Positions 23,711 to 32,085 of a stretch of DNA of 64,000 nucleotides are shown in pieces. How positions within the stretch are numbered: the first letter of the stretch is position 1; each line of letters begins with the position of its first letter. The notes beneath the pieces were generated by a model. It searched no databases. It was given only the letters and a program-made list of their open reading frames with translations, and was not told the DNA's origin. A program made the position numbers and the translations under genes. The DNA is taken from contig NZ_CP130427.1 of NCBI RefSeq assembly GCF_030518795.1, forward strand, positions 4,154,001-4,218,000. The letters run 5' to 3'. Origin of the DNA: Micromonospora sp. NBRC 110009. GTDB taxonomy: Bacteria; Actinomycetota; Actinomycetes; Mycobacteriales; Micromonosporaceae.

Positions 23711-25461
23711 CCGTTGCGCCGGTGCGGACCCTGCTGCTCTGGTGCCCCGACTGGCCGGTCCTCGCCGCCGAGATCGTCGACGGGGTGCCCGCCACCGACC
23801 CGGTCGCGGTGCTGCACGCCAACCGGGTGGTCGCCTGCTCCGAGCGGGCCCGCGCCGAGGGCGTACGCCGGGGGCTGCGCCGGCGGGAGGCGCAGGGGCG
23901 CTGCCCGCAGCTCATCGTCGTCGACCACGACCCCGGCCGGGACGCCCGGGCGTTCGAGCCGGTGGTGGCCGCCGTCGAGGAGGTGGCCGCCGGGGTGGAG
24001 GTGATCCGCCCCGGGGCCTGCGCGCTGGCCGCCCGGGGGCCGAGCCGCTACCTCGGTGGGGAGGAGGCGGCGGCCGAGCGGATCGTCGAGCACGTCGCCC
24101 AGACCTGCGTGGTGGAGAGCCAGGTCGGCATCGCCGACGGGGTCTTCGCCGCCGGCCTGGCCGCCCGGGACGGGCGGATCGTGCCGCCCGGCGGGACTAC
24201 GGAGTTCCTGGCCGGCCTGCCGGTGGAGGCGCTCGGCCGGCCGGCCCTGACCGACCTGCTGCGCCGGTTGGGGGTGCGTACCCTCGGCGACTTCGCCGCG
24301 CTGCCCGCCGGGGACGTGCTGGCCCGGTTCGGGTTCGACGGGGCGCTGGCCCACCGGCTCGCCGCGGGCCGGGACCACCGGCCGCTCGCGGTCCGGCAGC
24401 CGCCGGCCGACCTGACCGTCACCGCCGACTACGACGAGCCGCTCGACCGGGTCGACGCCGCGGCGTTCGCCGCCCGCATGCTGGCCGAACAACTGCACGA
24501 GCGGCTCGCCGGGTACGGGTTGGCCTGCACCCGGCTCGGCATCGAGGCGGTCACCGCGCACGGTCAGGAGCTGCACCGGGTCTGGCGGCACGACGGCCTG
24601 CTCACCGCCGCGGCCATCGCCGACCGGGTCCGCTGGCAGTTGGACGGCTGGCTCTCCGGCAGCAACGGCCGGGGCGGCGCCCGCCCGGCCCGCCCCACCG
24701 CCGGGATCATCCGGCTGCGGCTGGTGCCGGACGGGGTGCTCGCCCAGGCCGGCCTGCAACCCGGGCTCTGGGGGGAGACCGGCGAGGAGCGGGAGCGGGC
24801 GCACCGCGCGCTGAGCCGGGTGCAGGGCATCCTCGGCCCCGAAGCGGTGGTCACCGCCGTGCTCGGCGGTGGGCGCTCCCCGGCCGACCAGGTGCGCCTG
24901 GTCCCGTGGGGCGACGAACGCCTGCCCGCCCGCCCGGGGCCACCGTCCCTGCCGGCCGAGCCGGGCCCGCCGGCCGGTGCGGCGTCTTCGGTTGAGTCGG
25001 CACGGCCGGTTGAGTCGGCGCGGCCGGTTGAGTCGGCGCGGCCGGTTGAGTCGGCGCGGTCGGGCGGGGCGGCCTCTTCGGTCGAGTCGGCGCGGTCGGG
25101 CCGGGTGGGGCGGTCGGGTGGCGCGGCGCCGGTCCCGCCGTGGCCGGGACGGCTGCCGCCGCCCGCGCCGGCCGTGGTGCTGCCGACCCCGCTCCTCGCC
25201 ACCGTGCACGACGCCGCCGGCGAGCCGGTCGTGGTCAACGCCCGGCTGGCGGTGAGCGCCGCGCCCGCCCGCCTGGTCGTCGGCACCGGCCGGCCGGCCG
25301 AGATCGTCGGCTGGGCCGGCCCCTGGCCGGTGGACGAGCGCTGGTGGGCGCCGGCCGAGGCCCGGCGGCGGGCCCGGTTCCAGGTCGGCCTGGCCGACGG
25401 CGCCGCCCTGCTGCTCGCGGTCGAGGGCGGCCAGTGGCTGGTGGAGGCGATCTATGACTGA
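23707..25461 (+). CDS. imuB: ImuB, Y-family polymerase-like mutasome hub
   Basis: A 584-aa Y-family-like protein lacking polymerase catalysis. The N-terminal motif is LLLWCPDWPVLAAE, where an active enzyme such as DinB has HVDMDAFFASVE, so the metal-binding Asp residues are missing. Later Y-family features remain (YLGGEEAAAERI, IADGVFAAGLAA, helix-hairpin region RLGVRTLGDFAALPAGDVLARFG, and the little finger LDRVDAAAFAARMLAEQLHERL). QVRLVPWG near residue 397 could be a beta-clamp motif. ImuB recruits DnaE2 and ImuA' to the clamp. Residues about 426-465 are a low-complexity insert of PVESAR repeats. Translation is coupled to imuA'; dnaE2 follows after 162 bp. Confidence 0.92.
   Translation: MTVAPVRTLLLWCPDWPVLAAEIVDGVPATDPVAVLHANRVVACSERARAEGVRRGLRRREAQGRCPQLIVVDHDPGRDARAFEPVVAAVEEVAAGVEVIRPGACALAARGPSRYLGGEEAAAERIVEHVAQTCVVESQVGIADGVFAAGLAARDGRIVPPGGTTEFLAGLPVEALGRPALTDLLRRLGVRTLGDFAALPAGDVLARFGFDGALAHRLAAGRDHRPLAVRQPPADLTVTADYDEPLDRVDAAAFAARMLAEQLHERLAGYGLACTRLGIEAVTAHGQELHRVWRHDGLLTAAAIADRVRWQLDGWLSGSNGRGGARPARPTAGIIRLRLVPDGVLAQAGLQPGLWGETGEERERAHRALSRVQGILGPEAVVTAVLGGGRSPADQVRLVPWGDERLPARPGPPSLPAEPGPPAGAASSVESARPVESARPVESARPVESARSGGAASSVESARSGRVGRSGGAAPVPPWPGRLPPPAPAVVLPTPLLATVHDAAGEPVVVNARLAVSAAPARLVVGTGRPAEIVGWAGPWPVDERWWAPAEARRRARFQVGLADGAALLLAVEGGQWLVEAIYD
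24989..25060. repeat. 18-bp tandem repeat inside imuB
   Basis: Four copies of an 18-bp unit beginning CGGTTGAGTCGGC, each coding for one PVESAR (first SVESAR) unit. In frame, so copy-number change only lengthens a flexible linker between the little-finger region and the C-terminal domain. Confidence 0.9.
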
Positions 25462-25623
25462 GCGGAAAGCGTCGCGCCCCCGACCCGTCGGACGCTACGA
25501 ACTTGATGACCTGAACGGATCGCCGTTCGTCTCCGGCCCGCTGACTCGTCCGCGCCATCAAGCTGGTAGGCGACCACCGGTCATCCGCCACCCGGCGCCG
25601 GCTCGCCGCCGAGGGGTGCGGCG

Positions 25624-28600
25624 ATGAGCTTCCACAACCCGAATCTGCCCTGGTCGGAGCTGGAACGGGTGCTCTCCGGGCGACCCGGCGGCGGACCGGG
25701 CGGTGGCGGGCGGGGCGGCAAGGGGCGGCCCCGGGACGGGCACGGGCACCGGGGCGAGCGACACCTGCACGTGGTGGACCCGCTGGCGGTCGACGCCGAC
25801 GGCGGCGACTCCCCGGCGTGGAGCCGCAAGCGGCAGCAGTACACGCCGCCCGAGCTGCCCCGCCCGGACGGCGCGGTGCCCTACGCGGAGCTGCACGCGC
25901 ACTCCAACTTCAGCTTCCTCGACGGCGCCAGCCACCCCCAGGAGCTGGCCGAGGAGGCGGCCCGGCTGGGGCTCACCGCGCTCGCCGTCACCGACCACGA
26001 CGGCTTCTACGGCGTGGTGCGCTTCGCCGAGGCGGCCCGCGCGTTGCACCTGCCGACCGTCTTCGGCGCGGAGCTCTCCCTCGGGCTGCCCGGCCCGCAG
26101 AACGGCGAGCCCGACCCGCTCGGCCGGCACCTGCTGGTGCTCGCCCACGGCCACGAGGGGTACGCCCGACTCGCCGCCACCATCTCCCGGGCCCAGCTGC
26201 GCGGCGGCGAGAAGGGCCGCCCGGTCTACGGCGAGCTGGCGGAGGTCGCGGCGGAGCTGCGCGACCACGTGCTGGTGCTCACCGGCTGCCGCAAGGGGCA
26301 CGTGCCCGCCGCGCTGCTCACCGAGGGCGTCGACGCCGCCGCCCGGGAGCTGGACCGGCTCACCGCCCTCTTCGGCGCCGAGACGGTGGCGGTGGAGCTG
26401 ACCGATCACGGCCACCCGGTCGACGCCGACCGCAACGACGCGCTGGCCGAGCTGGCCGCCGCGGCGGGGCTGCCCACCGTGGCCACGAACAACGTGCACT
26501 ACGCCACCCCGGGCCGCCGTCGGCTGGCCACCACCCTGGCCGCGGTCCGGGCCCGGCGCAGCCTGGACGAGATCGACGGTTGGCTGCCCGCCGCCGCCAC
26601 CGCCCACCTGCGCAGCGGCGCGGAGATGGCGGCGCGGTTCGCCGCGTACCCGGGTGCGGTGGCCCGGGCCGCCGAGTTCGGCGCGGAACTCGCCTTCGAC
26701 CTGCAACTGGTCGCGCCGAAGCTGCCGGCGTATCCGGTGCCGACGGGGCACACCGAGATGAGCTGGCTGCGCCGGCTGACCATGGACGGCGCCCGGGAGC
26801 GCTACGGCCCGCCCGAGGCGCACCCGGAGGCGTACGCGCAGCTGGAGCACGAGCTGCGGATGATCGACGACCTCGGCTTCCCCGGCTACTTCCTGGTGGT
26901 CTACGACATCGTCGCCTTCTGCCGCGAGCAGGACATCTACTGCCAGGGCCGGGGCTCGGCGGCCAACTCGGCGGTCTGCTACGCGCTGCGGATCACCAAC
27001 GTGGACGCGGTCCGGCACCGGCTGCTCTTCGAGCGTTTCCTCGCCCCGGAACGGGACGGGCCGCCCGACATCGACGTGGACATCGAGTCCGACCGCCGGG
27101 AAGAGGTGATCCAGCACGTCTACGCCCGGTACGGCCGGGAGCACACCGCCCAGGTCGCCAACGTCATCTCGTACCGGCCCCGGTCGGCGGTGCGGGACGT
27201 GGCCAAGGCGTTCGGCTTCTCGCCGGGGCAGCAGGACGCCTGGAGCAAGCAGATCGACCGCTGGGGCTCGGTCGCCGCGGTCGACGTGGAGGACATCCCC
27301 GAGCAGGTGGTGGCGTACGCCAACGAGCTGCAGACGTTCCCCCGGCACCTGGGCATCCACTCCGGCGGCATGGTGATCTGCGACCGGCCGGTGATCGAGG
27401 TCTGCCCGGTGGAGTGGGGGCGGATGCCCGGCCGCAGCGTGCTCCAGTGGGACAAGGACGACTGCGCCGCCGTCGGGCTGGTCAAGTTCGACCTGCTCGG
27501 CCTCGGCATGCTCTCCGCCCTGCACTACGGCTACGACCTGATCGGGTCCCGGCTCGACCTGGGCGACATGACCCTGGACGACCCCGAGGTCTACGACATG
27601 CTCTGCCGGGCCGACTCGGTCGGGGTGTTCCAGGTGGAGAGCCGCGCGCAGATGGCCACCCTGCCCCGGCTCAAGCCCCGGCAGTTCTACGACCTGGTGG
27701 TGGAGGTGGCGCTGATCCGGCCCGGCCCGATCCAGGGCGGCTCGGTGCACCCGTACATCCGGCGCAAGAACGGCCAGGAGCCGGTGACGTTCCCGCACCC
27801 GCTGATGCGCAACGCGCTGGAGAAGACCCTCGGCGTGCCGCTGTTCCAGGAGCAGCTCATGCAGCTCGCCATCGACCTGGCCGGCTTCGACGCGGCGGAG
27901 GCCGACCAGCTGCGCCGGGCGATGGGGGCGAAGCGCTCGGTGGAGCGGATGGCGCAGATCGCCGACCGGCTGTACGCGGGGATGGCCGAGCGGGGCATCA
28001 CGGGGGAGCTGGCCGACGACGTCTACCGCAAGCTCACCGCCTTCGCCAGCTACGGCTTCCCGGAGAGCCACGCGATGAGCTTCGCCTACCTGGTGTACGC
28101 CAGCTCCTGGCTCAAGCGCTACCACCCGGGCCCGTTCCTGGCCGCCCTGCTCAACGCCCAGCCGATGGGTTTCTACTCGCCGCAGACCCTGGTCGACGAC
28201 GCCCGCCGGCACGGCGTGGAGGTACGCCGGCCGGACATCAACGCCAGCGGCGCCAAGGCGGTGCTGGAGTCCACACCGGAGACCCGGTGGGGGAGCCAGC
28301 CGGGCGAGCCGCCGCACGCCTGGGGGTTGGGCGGCCCGGCGGTCCGGCTCGGGCTGGGCAGCGTACGCACTCTCGGCGACGACGTGGCCGAGCGGATCGA
28401 GGCGGAGCGGACGGCCCACGGGCCGTACCGCGACATGCCGGACCTGGCCCGCCGGGTCGGCCTGACCGCCGCGCAGCTGGAGGCGCTGGCCACCGCGGAC
28501 GCCTTCGCCTGTTTCGGGCTGACCCGGCGGCAGGCACTCTGGGCCGCCGGCGCGGCGGCCCAGGACCGGCCGGGCCGGCTGCCCGGCACGGTGACCGGCG

Positions 28601-29037
28601 CGGCCCCGCCCACCCTGCCCGGGATGGAGGCGGTGGACCGCCTCGTCGCCGACGTCTGGGCCACCGGCCTGTCCCCGGAGAGCCACCCGGCCCGGTTCAT
28701 CCGGGACCGGCTGGACGCCCTGGGCGCGGTGCCGATCGCCCGGCTCGGCCGGGTGGATCCCGGGCAGCGGGTCCGGGTCGGCGGGATCGTCACCCACCGG
28801 CAGCGGCCGGCGACCGCGGGCGGCGTCACCTTCCTCAACCTCGAGGACGAGACCGGGATGCTCAACGTCACCTGCTCACCGGGACTCTGGCAGCACTACC
28901 GGCGGGTGGCCCGGACCAGCGCCGCCCTGGTGGTGCGGGGGCGGTTGCAGCGGCACGAGGGGGTCACCAGCCTCACCGCCGACCGGCTCGATGCGATCGA
29001 CCCGCCGGTCACCCCGGCCTCCCGCGACTTCCGCTGA
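25624..29037 (+). CDS. dnaE2: Error-prone DNA polymerase III alpha subunit
   Basis: C-family polymerase for translesion synthesis. The 1137-aa length fits DnaE2 rather than the longer DnaE1. After a Gly/Arg-rich N-terminus comes the PHP domain (ELHAHSNFSFLDGASHP at about residue 90, TDHDGFYG). The catalytic core has PDIDVDIESDRREEV (about 480) with its Asp residues, and GRGSAANSAVCYALRIT. A helix-hairpin-helix region and a C-terminal OB fold (about 1045-1110, VRVGGIVTHRQRPATAGG) follow. It acts with ImuA' and ImuB. The gap of 162 bp to imuB has no LexA box that I can see, so it is probably read from the upstream promoter. Converges on the TSUP gene with a 4-bp gap. Confidence 0.95.
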   Translation: MSFHNPNLPWSELERVLSGRPGGGPGGGGRGGKGRPRDGHGHRGERHLHVVDPLAVDADGGDSPAWSRKRQQYTPPELPRPDGAVPYAELHAHSNFSFLDGASHPQELAEEAARLGLTALAVTDHDGFYGVVRFAEAARALHLPTVFGAELSLGLPGPQNGEPDPLGRHLLVLAHGHEGYARLAATISRAQLRGGEKGRPVYGELAEVAAELRDHVLVLTGCRKGHVPAALLTEGVDAAARELDRLTALFGAETVAVELTDHGHPVDADRNDALAELAAAAGLPTVATNNVHYATPGRRRLATTLAAVRARRSLDEIDGWLPAAATAHLRSGAEMAARFAAYPGAVARAAEFGAELAFDLQLVAPKLPAYPVPTGHTEMSWLRRLTMDGARERYGPPEAHPEAYAQLEHELRMIDDLGFPGYFLVVYDIVAFCREQDIYCQGRGSAANSAVCYALRITNVDAVRHRLLFERFLAPERDGPPDIDVDIESDRREEVIQHVYARYGREHTAQVANVISYRPRSAVRDVAKAFGFSPGQQDAWSKQIDRWGSVAAVDVEDIPEQVVAYANELQTFPRHLGIHSGGMVICDRPVIEVCPVEWGRMPGRSVLQWDKDDCAAVGLVKFDLLGLGMLSALHYGYDLIGSRLDLGDMTLDDPEVYDMLCRADSVGVFQVESRAQMATLPRLKPRQFYDLVVEVALIRPGPIQGGSVHPYIRRKNGQEPVTFPHPLMRNALEKTLGVPLFQEQLMQLAIDLAGFDAAEADQLRRAMGAKRSVERMAQIADRLYAGMAERGITGELADDVYRKLTAFASYGFPESHAMSFAYLVYASSWLKRYHPGPFLAALLNAQPMGFYSPQTLVDDARRHGVEVRRPDINASGAKAVLESTPETRWGSQPGEPPHAWGLGGPAVRLGLGSVRTLGDDVAERIEAERTAHGPYRDMPDLARRVGLTAAQLEALATADAFACFGLTRRQALWAAGAAAQDRPGRLPGTVTGAAPPTLPGMEAVDRLVADVWATGLSPESHPARFIRDRLDALGAVPIARLGRVDPGQRVRVGGIVTHRQRPATAGGVTFLNLEDETGMLNVTCSPGLWQHYRRVARTSAALVVRGRLQRHEGVTSLTADRLDAIDPPVTPASRDFR

Positions 29038-29041
29038 CCTG

Positions 29042-29770
29042 CTATCCGGCCAGGCCGGCCAGGCCGGCCAGGGCCGCGCCGGCGCTGCCGAGCAGCCCGA
29101 ACAGCACGATCCGCCGGAACACCACCGGGGCGATCCGGTGGAACAGGCGGTTGCCCAGCCACCAGCCCAGCGGTACGGCGGGCAGTGCCACCAGGGCCGT
29201 CCGCACCACGTCGGCGTGCACCTGGCCGGTCGCGGCGAACCCGGCCAGTCCCATCAGGCCGGTGCCGGCGAAGGTCGCGGCGATGGTGGCCCGGAAGGTG
29301 CGCGGGTCGTAGCCGAGCGAGTGGAAGGCGGCCACCAGCGGCGGCCCGTTGGTGCCGGTGGCGGCGGTGAGCACGCCCACGAGCACGCCGACGGACCCCA
29401 GCCCGACCCGGCCGGTCCGGAACCGGGCGCCGGACCAGACCAGCGCTACGCAGCCGAGCACCACCACCGCGATCAGCGCCCGGAGCACCCGTTCCGGCGC
29501 GTACGCGAGCACCAGCAGGCCGACCGGCAGCCCGAGCACGGCGCTTCCGGTGAGGGCCAGCGCCACCCGCCAGCGGGCGTACGCGCGCTCCCGCACGGCC
29601 GCGATCAGGGTCACCCCGATGCCGGTCAGCGCGGAGACCACGACGGCGCCGCGCGGGTCCAGCGCGGCGGCGAGCAGCGGGACGGTCACCAGTGCGTAGC
29701 CGAAGCCGCTGACCGCCTGCGCGACGGCGCCGAGCAGCACGATGCCGAACGCGACGAGCAGCACGACCAT
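29042..29770 (-). CDS. TSUP-family (TauE/SafE) membrane permease
   Basis: A 242-aa permease with about eight hydrophobic helices. The two-fold repeat of the sulfite/sulfonate exporter family is visible: LLGAVAQAVSGFGYALVTVPLLAAALDPRGAVVVSAL in the first half, and GVLTAATGTNGPPLVAAFHSLGYDPRTFRATIAATF, with the family GTNGPPL motif, in the second. It may move small organic acids or sulfur-containing anions. Start ATG at 29770. It stands alone on the minus strand, tail to tail with dnaE2, so context gives no substrate. Confidence 0.85.
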   Translation of the reverse strand: MVVLLVAFGIVLLGAVAQAVSGFGYALVTVPLLAAALDPRGAVVVSALTGIGVTLIAAVRERAYARWRVALALTGSAVLGLPVGLLVLAYAPERVLRALIAVVVLGCVALVWSGARFRTGRVGLGSVGVLVGVLTAATGTNGPPLVAAFHSLGYDPRTFRATIAATFAGTGLMGLAGFAATGQVHADVVRTALVALPAVPLGWWLGNRLFHRIAPVVFRRIVLFGLLGSAGAALAGLAGLAG

Positions 29771-29946
29771 CAGGTCAGCCTGATCCGGACGGCACCGGGC
29801 CGGCAACCGGACCGCCCCCCGGAGATCTTCGCCACATCCGTTCCGAACGGGCATGACATCAGCCACAGCGACGTTTTCACCATCGGCGGGCCAGAGATAC
29901 GGTCCGCCGCGTGGGCAGAGCGGCCCACGCAGGAAAGGTGGACACG

Positions 29947-30123
29947 ATGACGGGGAGCAACACCTACCGCGGCGTCGCCAACGCACGCCGGACCCGACTC
30001 GGTGCGGACTGGGTCCCGGCGCACGACACCGAGGTGCACGAATACCCGGTGACCGACGGGCCGGTGGCCAACACCCACCGCTCGCGGGCCGAGGAGGACC
30101 CGGCCGGGGGCGGCGAGTCCTGA
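29947..30123 (+). CDS. Small hypothetical protein, 58 aa
   Basis: A short soluble polypeptide: MTGSNTYRGVANARRTRLG, then HDTEVHEYPVTDGPVANTHRS and an acidic end. No signal peptide, transmembrane helix or known domain. I chose the ATG at 29947 because an AGGAAAGGTGG ribosome-binding site precedes it; an in-frame ATG at 29911 lacks one. Codon use is like the neighbours, which supports it being real. The methyltransferase gene starts 32 bp downstream with its own promoter hexamer. Function unknown. Confidence 0.6.
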   Translation: MTGSNTYRGVANARRTRLGADWVPAHDTEVHEYPVTDGPVANTHRSRAEEDPAGGGES

Positions 30124-30142
30124 CCCTGCCGGCGCGGATGAC

Positions 30143-30148
30143 TAGGCT
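30143..30148 (+). promoter_or_regulatory. -10 hexamer TAGGCT for the methyltransferase gene
   Basis: TAGGCT followed by 7 nt and a GTG start; leaderless layout. Confidence 0.55.
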
Positions 30149-30155
30149 CGGCGGG

Positions 30156-30887
30156 GTGGAGCAGACCCGAACCCTCACCCCCCGCACCGCTGTCATCTGG
30201 GCGGTGCTCGGGGCCGAGCTGGACCGGCGGGCCGGCGAGCAGCTCACCGTGCTCGACGTCGGCGGCGGGACCGGCGGCTTCGCCGTCCCGCTCGCCGAGG
30301 CCGGCCACCGGGTCACCGTGGTCGACGCCAGCCCCGACGCGCTCGCCGCGCTGACCCGCCGGGCCGCCGAGGCCGGGGTCGCCGATCGGGTACGTGCGGT
30401 GCAGGGCGACGCCGACGCGCTCACCGGGCTGGTCGAGCCGGCCAGCGTCGACCTGGTGATCTGCCACTCCGTCCTCGAGGTCGTCGACGAACCGGCGTCG
30501 GTGGTGTCCGCGCTCGTCGGCGCGCTGCGCCGCGGTGGCGCGGCCAGCGTCCTGGTCGCCGGCCGGGCCGCCGCCGTGCTCAGCCGGGCGATGAACGGCC
30601 ACCTCGACGTGGCCGCGGCGCTCGCCGCCAACCCGCACGGCGTCGCCGGCCCGCGGGACACCCTGCGCCGACGGTACGACGCCGACGGGGCCGAAGCGCT
30701 GCTCGCCGACGGCGGGCTCACCGTCGAGGAGATCCACGGGGTACGCGTCCTGGCCGACCTGCTCCCCGCCGCCGTGGCGGACGGTCAGCCGGCCGCCCTG
30801 GTCGAGCTGGAACGGGCCCTGGCCGCCCGGCCGCCGTACCGGGACCTCGCCGCCCAGCTGCACCTGTTCGCCCGCCGCCCGGCATGA
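30156..30887 (+). CDS. SAM-dependent class I methyltransferase
   Basis: A 243-aa Rossmann-fold methyltransferase. Motif I is LTVLDVGGGTGGFAVPLAEAGH (about residues 29-50), the acidic motif II is VTVVDASPDAL, and motif IV reads DLVICHSVLEVVDEP. The C-terminal part with RRRYDADGAEALLADGGLTVEEIHGVRVLADLLP resembles actinobacterial proteins annotated as small-molecule or tRNA-type methyltransferases, but the substrate is open. GTG at 30156 gives a leaderless transcript after TAGGCT. Its stop overlaps the next gene's ATG by 4 bp, so the two are coupled. Confidence 0.85.
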   Translation: MEQTRTLTPRTAVIWAVLGAELDRRAGEQLTVLDVGGGTGGFAVPLAEAGHRVTVVDASPDALAALTRRAAEAGVADRVRAVQGDADALTGLVEPASVDLVICHSVLEVVDEPASVVSALVGALRRGGAASVLVAGRAAAVLSRAMNGHLDVAAALAANPHGVAGPRDTLRRRYDADGAEALLADGGLTVEEIHGVRVLADLLPAAVADGQPAALVELERALAARPPYRDLAAQLHLFARRPA

Positions 30888-32047
30888 CCGACCCGGCGGT
30901 GGATCCGCTCGACCCGGTTCCGCCCCGCTACGGCGGCGGCAGCCTCGTCGACGTCCTGCCCAGCGCGTGCGCGCTGCTCGGCGTGCCCGGCGCGGCCGAC
31001 CTGCTCGGCCTGCACCCCCGGCTGGCCGGGGTACGCCGGATCGCCGTGCTGCTGGTCGACGGGCTCGGCTGGTACCAGATCCCCACCGCCGCCCCGTACG
31101 CCCCGACGCTGGCCGGTCTGGTCGCCACCGTCGGCGCCCCGCTCACCTCCGGCTTCCCGTCGACCACCCCGACCAGCCTGGTCAGCCTCGGCACCGGTCG
31201 CCCGTCCGGGGCGCACGGGGTGCTCGGTTTCAAGGTGCGGGTCCCCGACACCGACCGGGTGCTCAGCCACATCGAGTGGGCCGGCGACCCGGAGCCGCTG
31301 CGCTGGCAGCCCGTCGCGACCTGGTACGAGCGGGCCAGCGCCGCCGGGGTCGCGGTGACCGTGGTCAGCCGCCCCGAGTACGCCGGCAGCGGCCTCACCC
31401 TCGCCGCCAACCGGGGCGGCGACTACCGGGGCGCGTCGGACGCCGACGCGCTCGCCACCCGGATGCTGGCCGCCCTCGCCGCCGGCGCCGGGCCGACCCT
31501 GGTCTCCGGCTACCACCCCGACCTGGACCGGCACGGTCACCTCAGCGGCGTCGACTCGGTCCCGTGGCGGCTCGCCGCCGCCGAGGTCGACCGGCTGCTG
31601 GCCCGGCTGGTCGACGGGCTGCCGCCGGACGCCGCGCTCCTGGTCACCGCCGACCACGGCCAGCTCAACGTGCCCGACGCGCACCGGATCGACCTGGACA
31701 CCGATCCCCGGCTGCGGGCCGGCGTCCGGGTGGTCGCCGGCGAGCCCCGGATTCGCTACCTGCACGTCGAGCCCGGCGCCGCCGCCGACGTGGTGGCGGC
31801 CTGGTCGGCGGTGCTGGGCGACGCGGCCTGGGTGACCACCCGGGACGAGGCGGTGGCCACCGGCTGGTTCGGGCCGGTGCCCGAGGAGCACCTGGTCCGG
31901 ATCGGCGACGTGGTGGTGGTCTGCCGGGGCACGTACGCCGTGGTCGCCACCCGGTCGGAGAAGCCGATGGAGTCCCGGCTGGTGGCGTACCACGGGTCGG
32001 ACACCGCGGCCGAGATGACCATCCCACTGCTGGTGGTGCGGGGCTGA
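30884..32047 (+). CDS. Alkaline phosphatase superfamily protein (nucleotide pyrophosphatase/phosphodiesterase type)
   Basis: A 387-aa cytoplasmic member of the type I phosphodiesterase/nucleotide pyrophosphatase family. Metal and nucleophile residues are visible: VLLVDGLGWYQIP (first Asp), GFPSTTPTSLVSLGTG with the nucleophilic Thr, GYHPDLDRHGHL (Asp and His ligands) and LVTADHGQLN (Asp-His). No signal peptide is present, unlike many relatives. It is translationally coupled to the methyltransferase (ATGA overlap). Substrate unknown. Actinomycete genomes commonly carry a copy near dinB or leuS, which fits the local order. Confidence 0.88.
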   Translation: MTDPAVDPLDPVPPRYGGGSLVDVLPSACALLGVPGAADLLGLHPRLAGVRRIAVLLVDGLGWYQIPTAAPYAPTLAGLVATVGAPLTSGFPSTTPTSLVSLGTGRPSGAHGVLGFKVRVPDTDRVLSHIEWAGDPEPLRWQPVATWYERASAAGVAVTVVSRPEYAGSGLTLAANRGGDYRGASDADALATRMLAALAAGAGPTLVSGYHPDLDRHGHLSGVDSVPWRLAAAEVDRLLARLVDGLPPDAALLVTADHGQLNVPDAHRIDLDTDPRLRAGVRVVAGEPRIRYLHVEPGAAADVVAAWSAVLGDAAWVTTRDEAVATGWFGPVPEEHLVRIGDVVVVCRGTYAVVATRSEKPMESRLVAYHGSDTAAEMTIPLLVVRG

Positions 32048-32073
32048 CCGGTCGGGTTGTCGGACCGGGCGGC

Positions 32074-32079
32074 TAGCCT
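32074..32079 (+). promoter_or_regulatory. -10 hexamer TAGCCT for dinB
   Basis: TAGCCT, 6 nt, then ATG. I see no LexA box here, so this polymerase does not look SOS-controlled. Confidence 0.55.
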
Positions 32080-32085
32080 GCGGGG

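Noticed and set aside
25462..25623. Possible LexA box upstream of dnaE2 (around CGAAC and GTTCG elements)
   Set aside because: GAAC and GTTC half-sites are present but not at the 4-nt spacing in the right order.
32048..32085. LexA control of dinB
   Set aside because: No GAAC-N4-GTTC dyad in the short promoter region.
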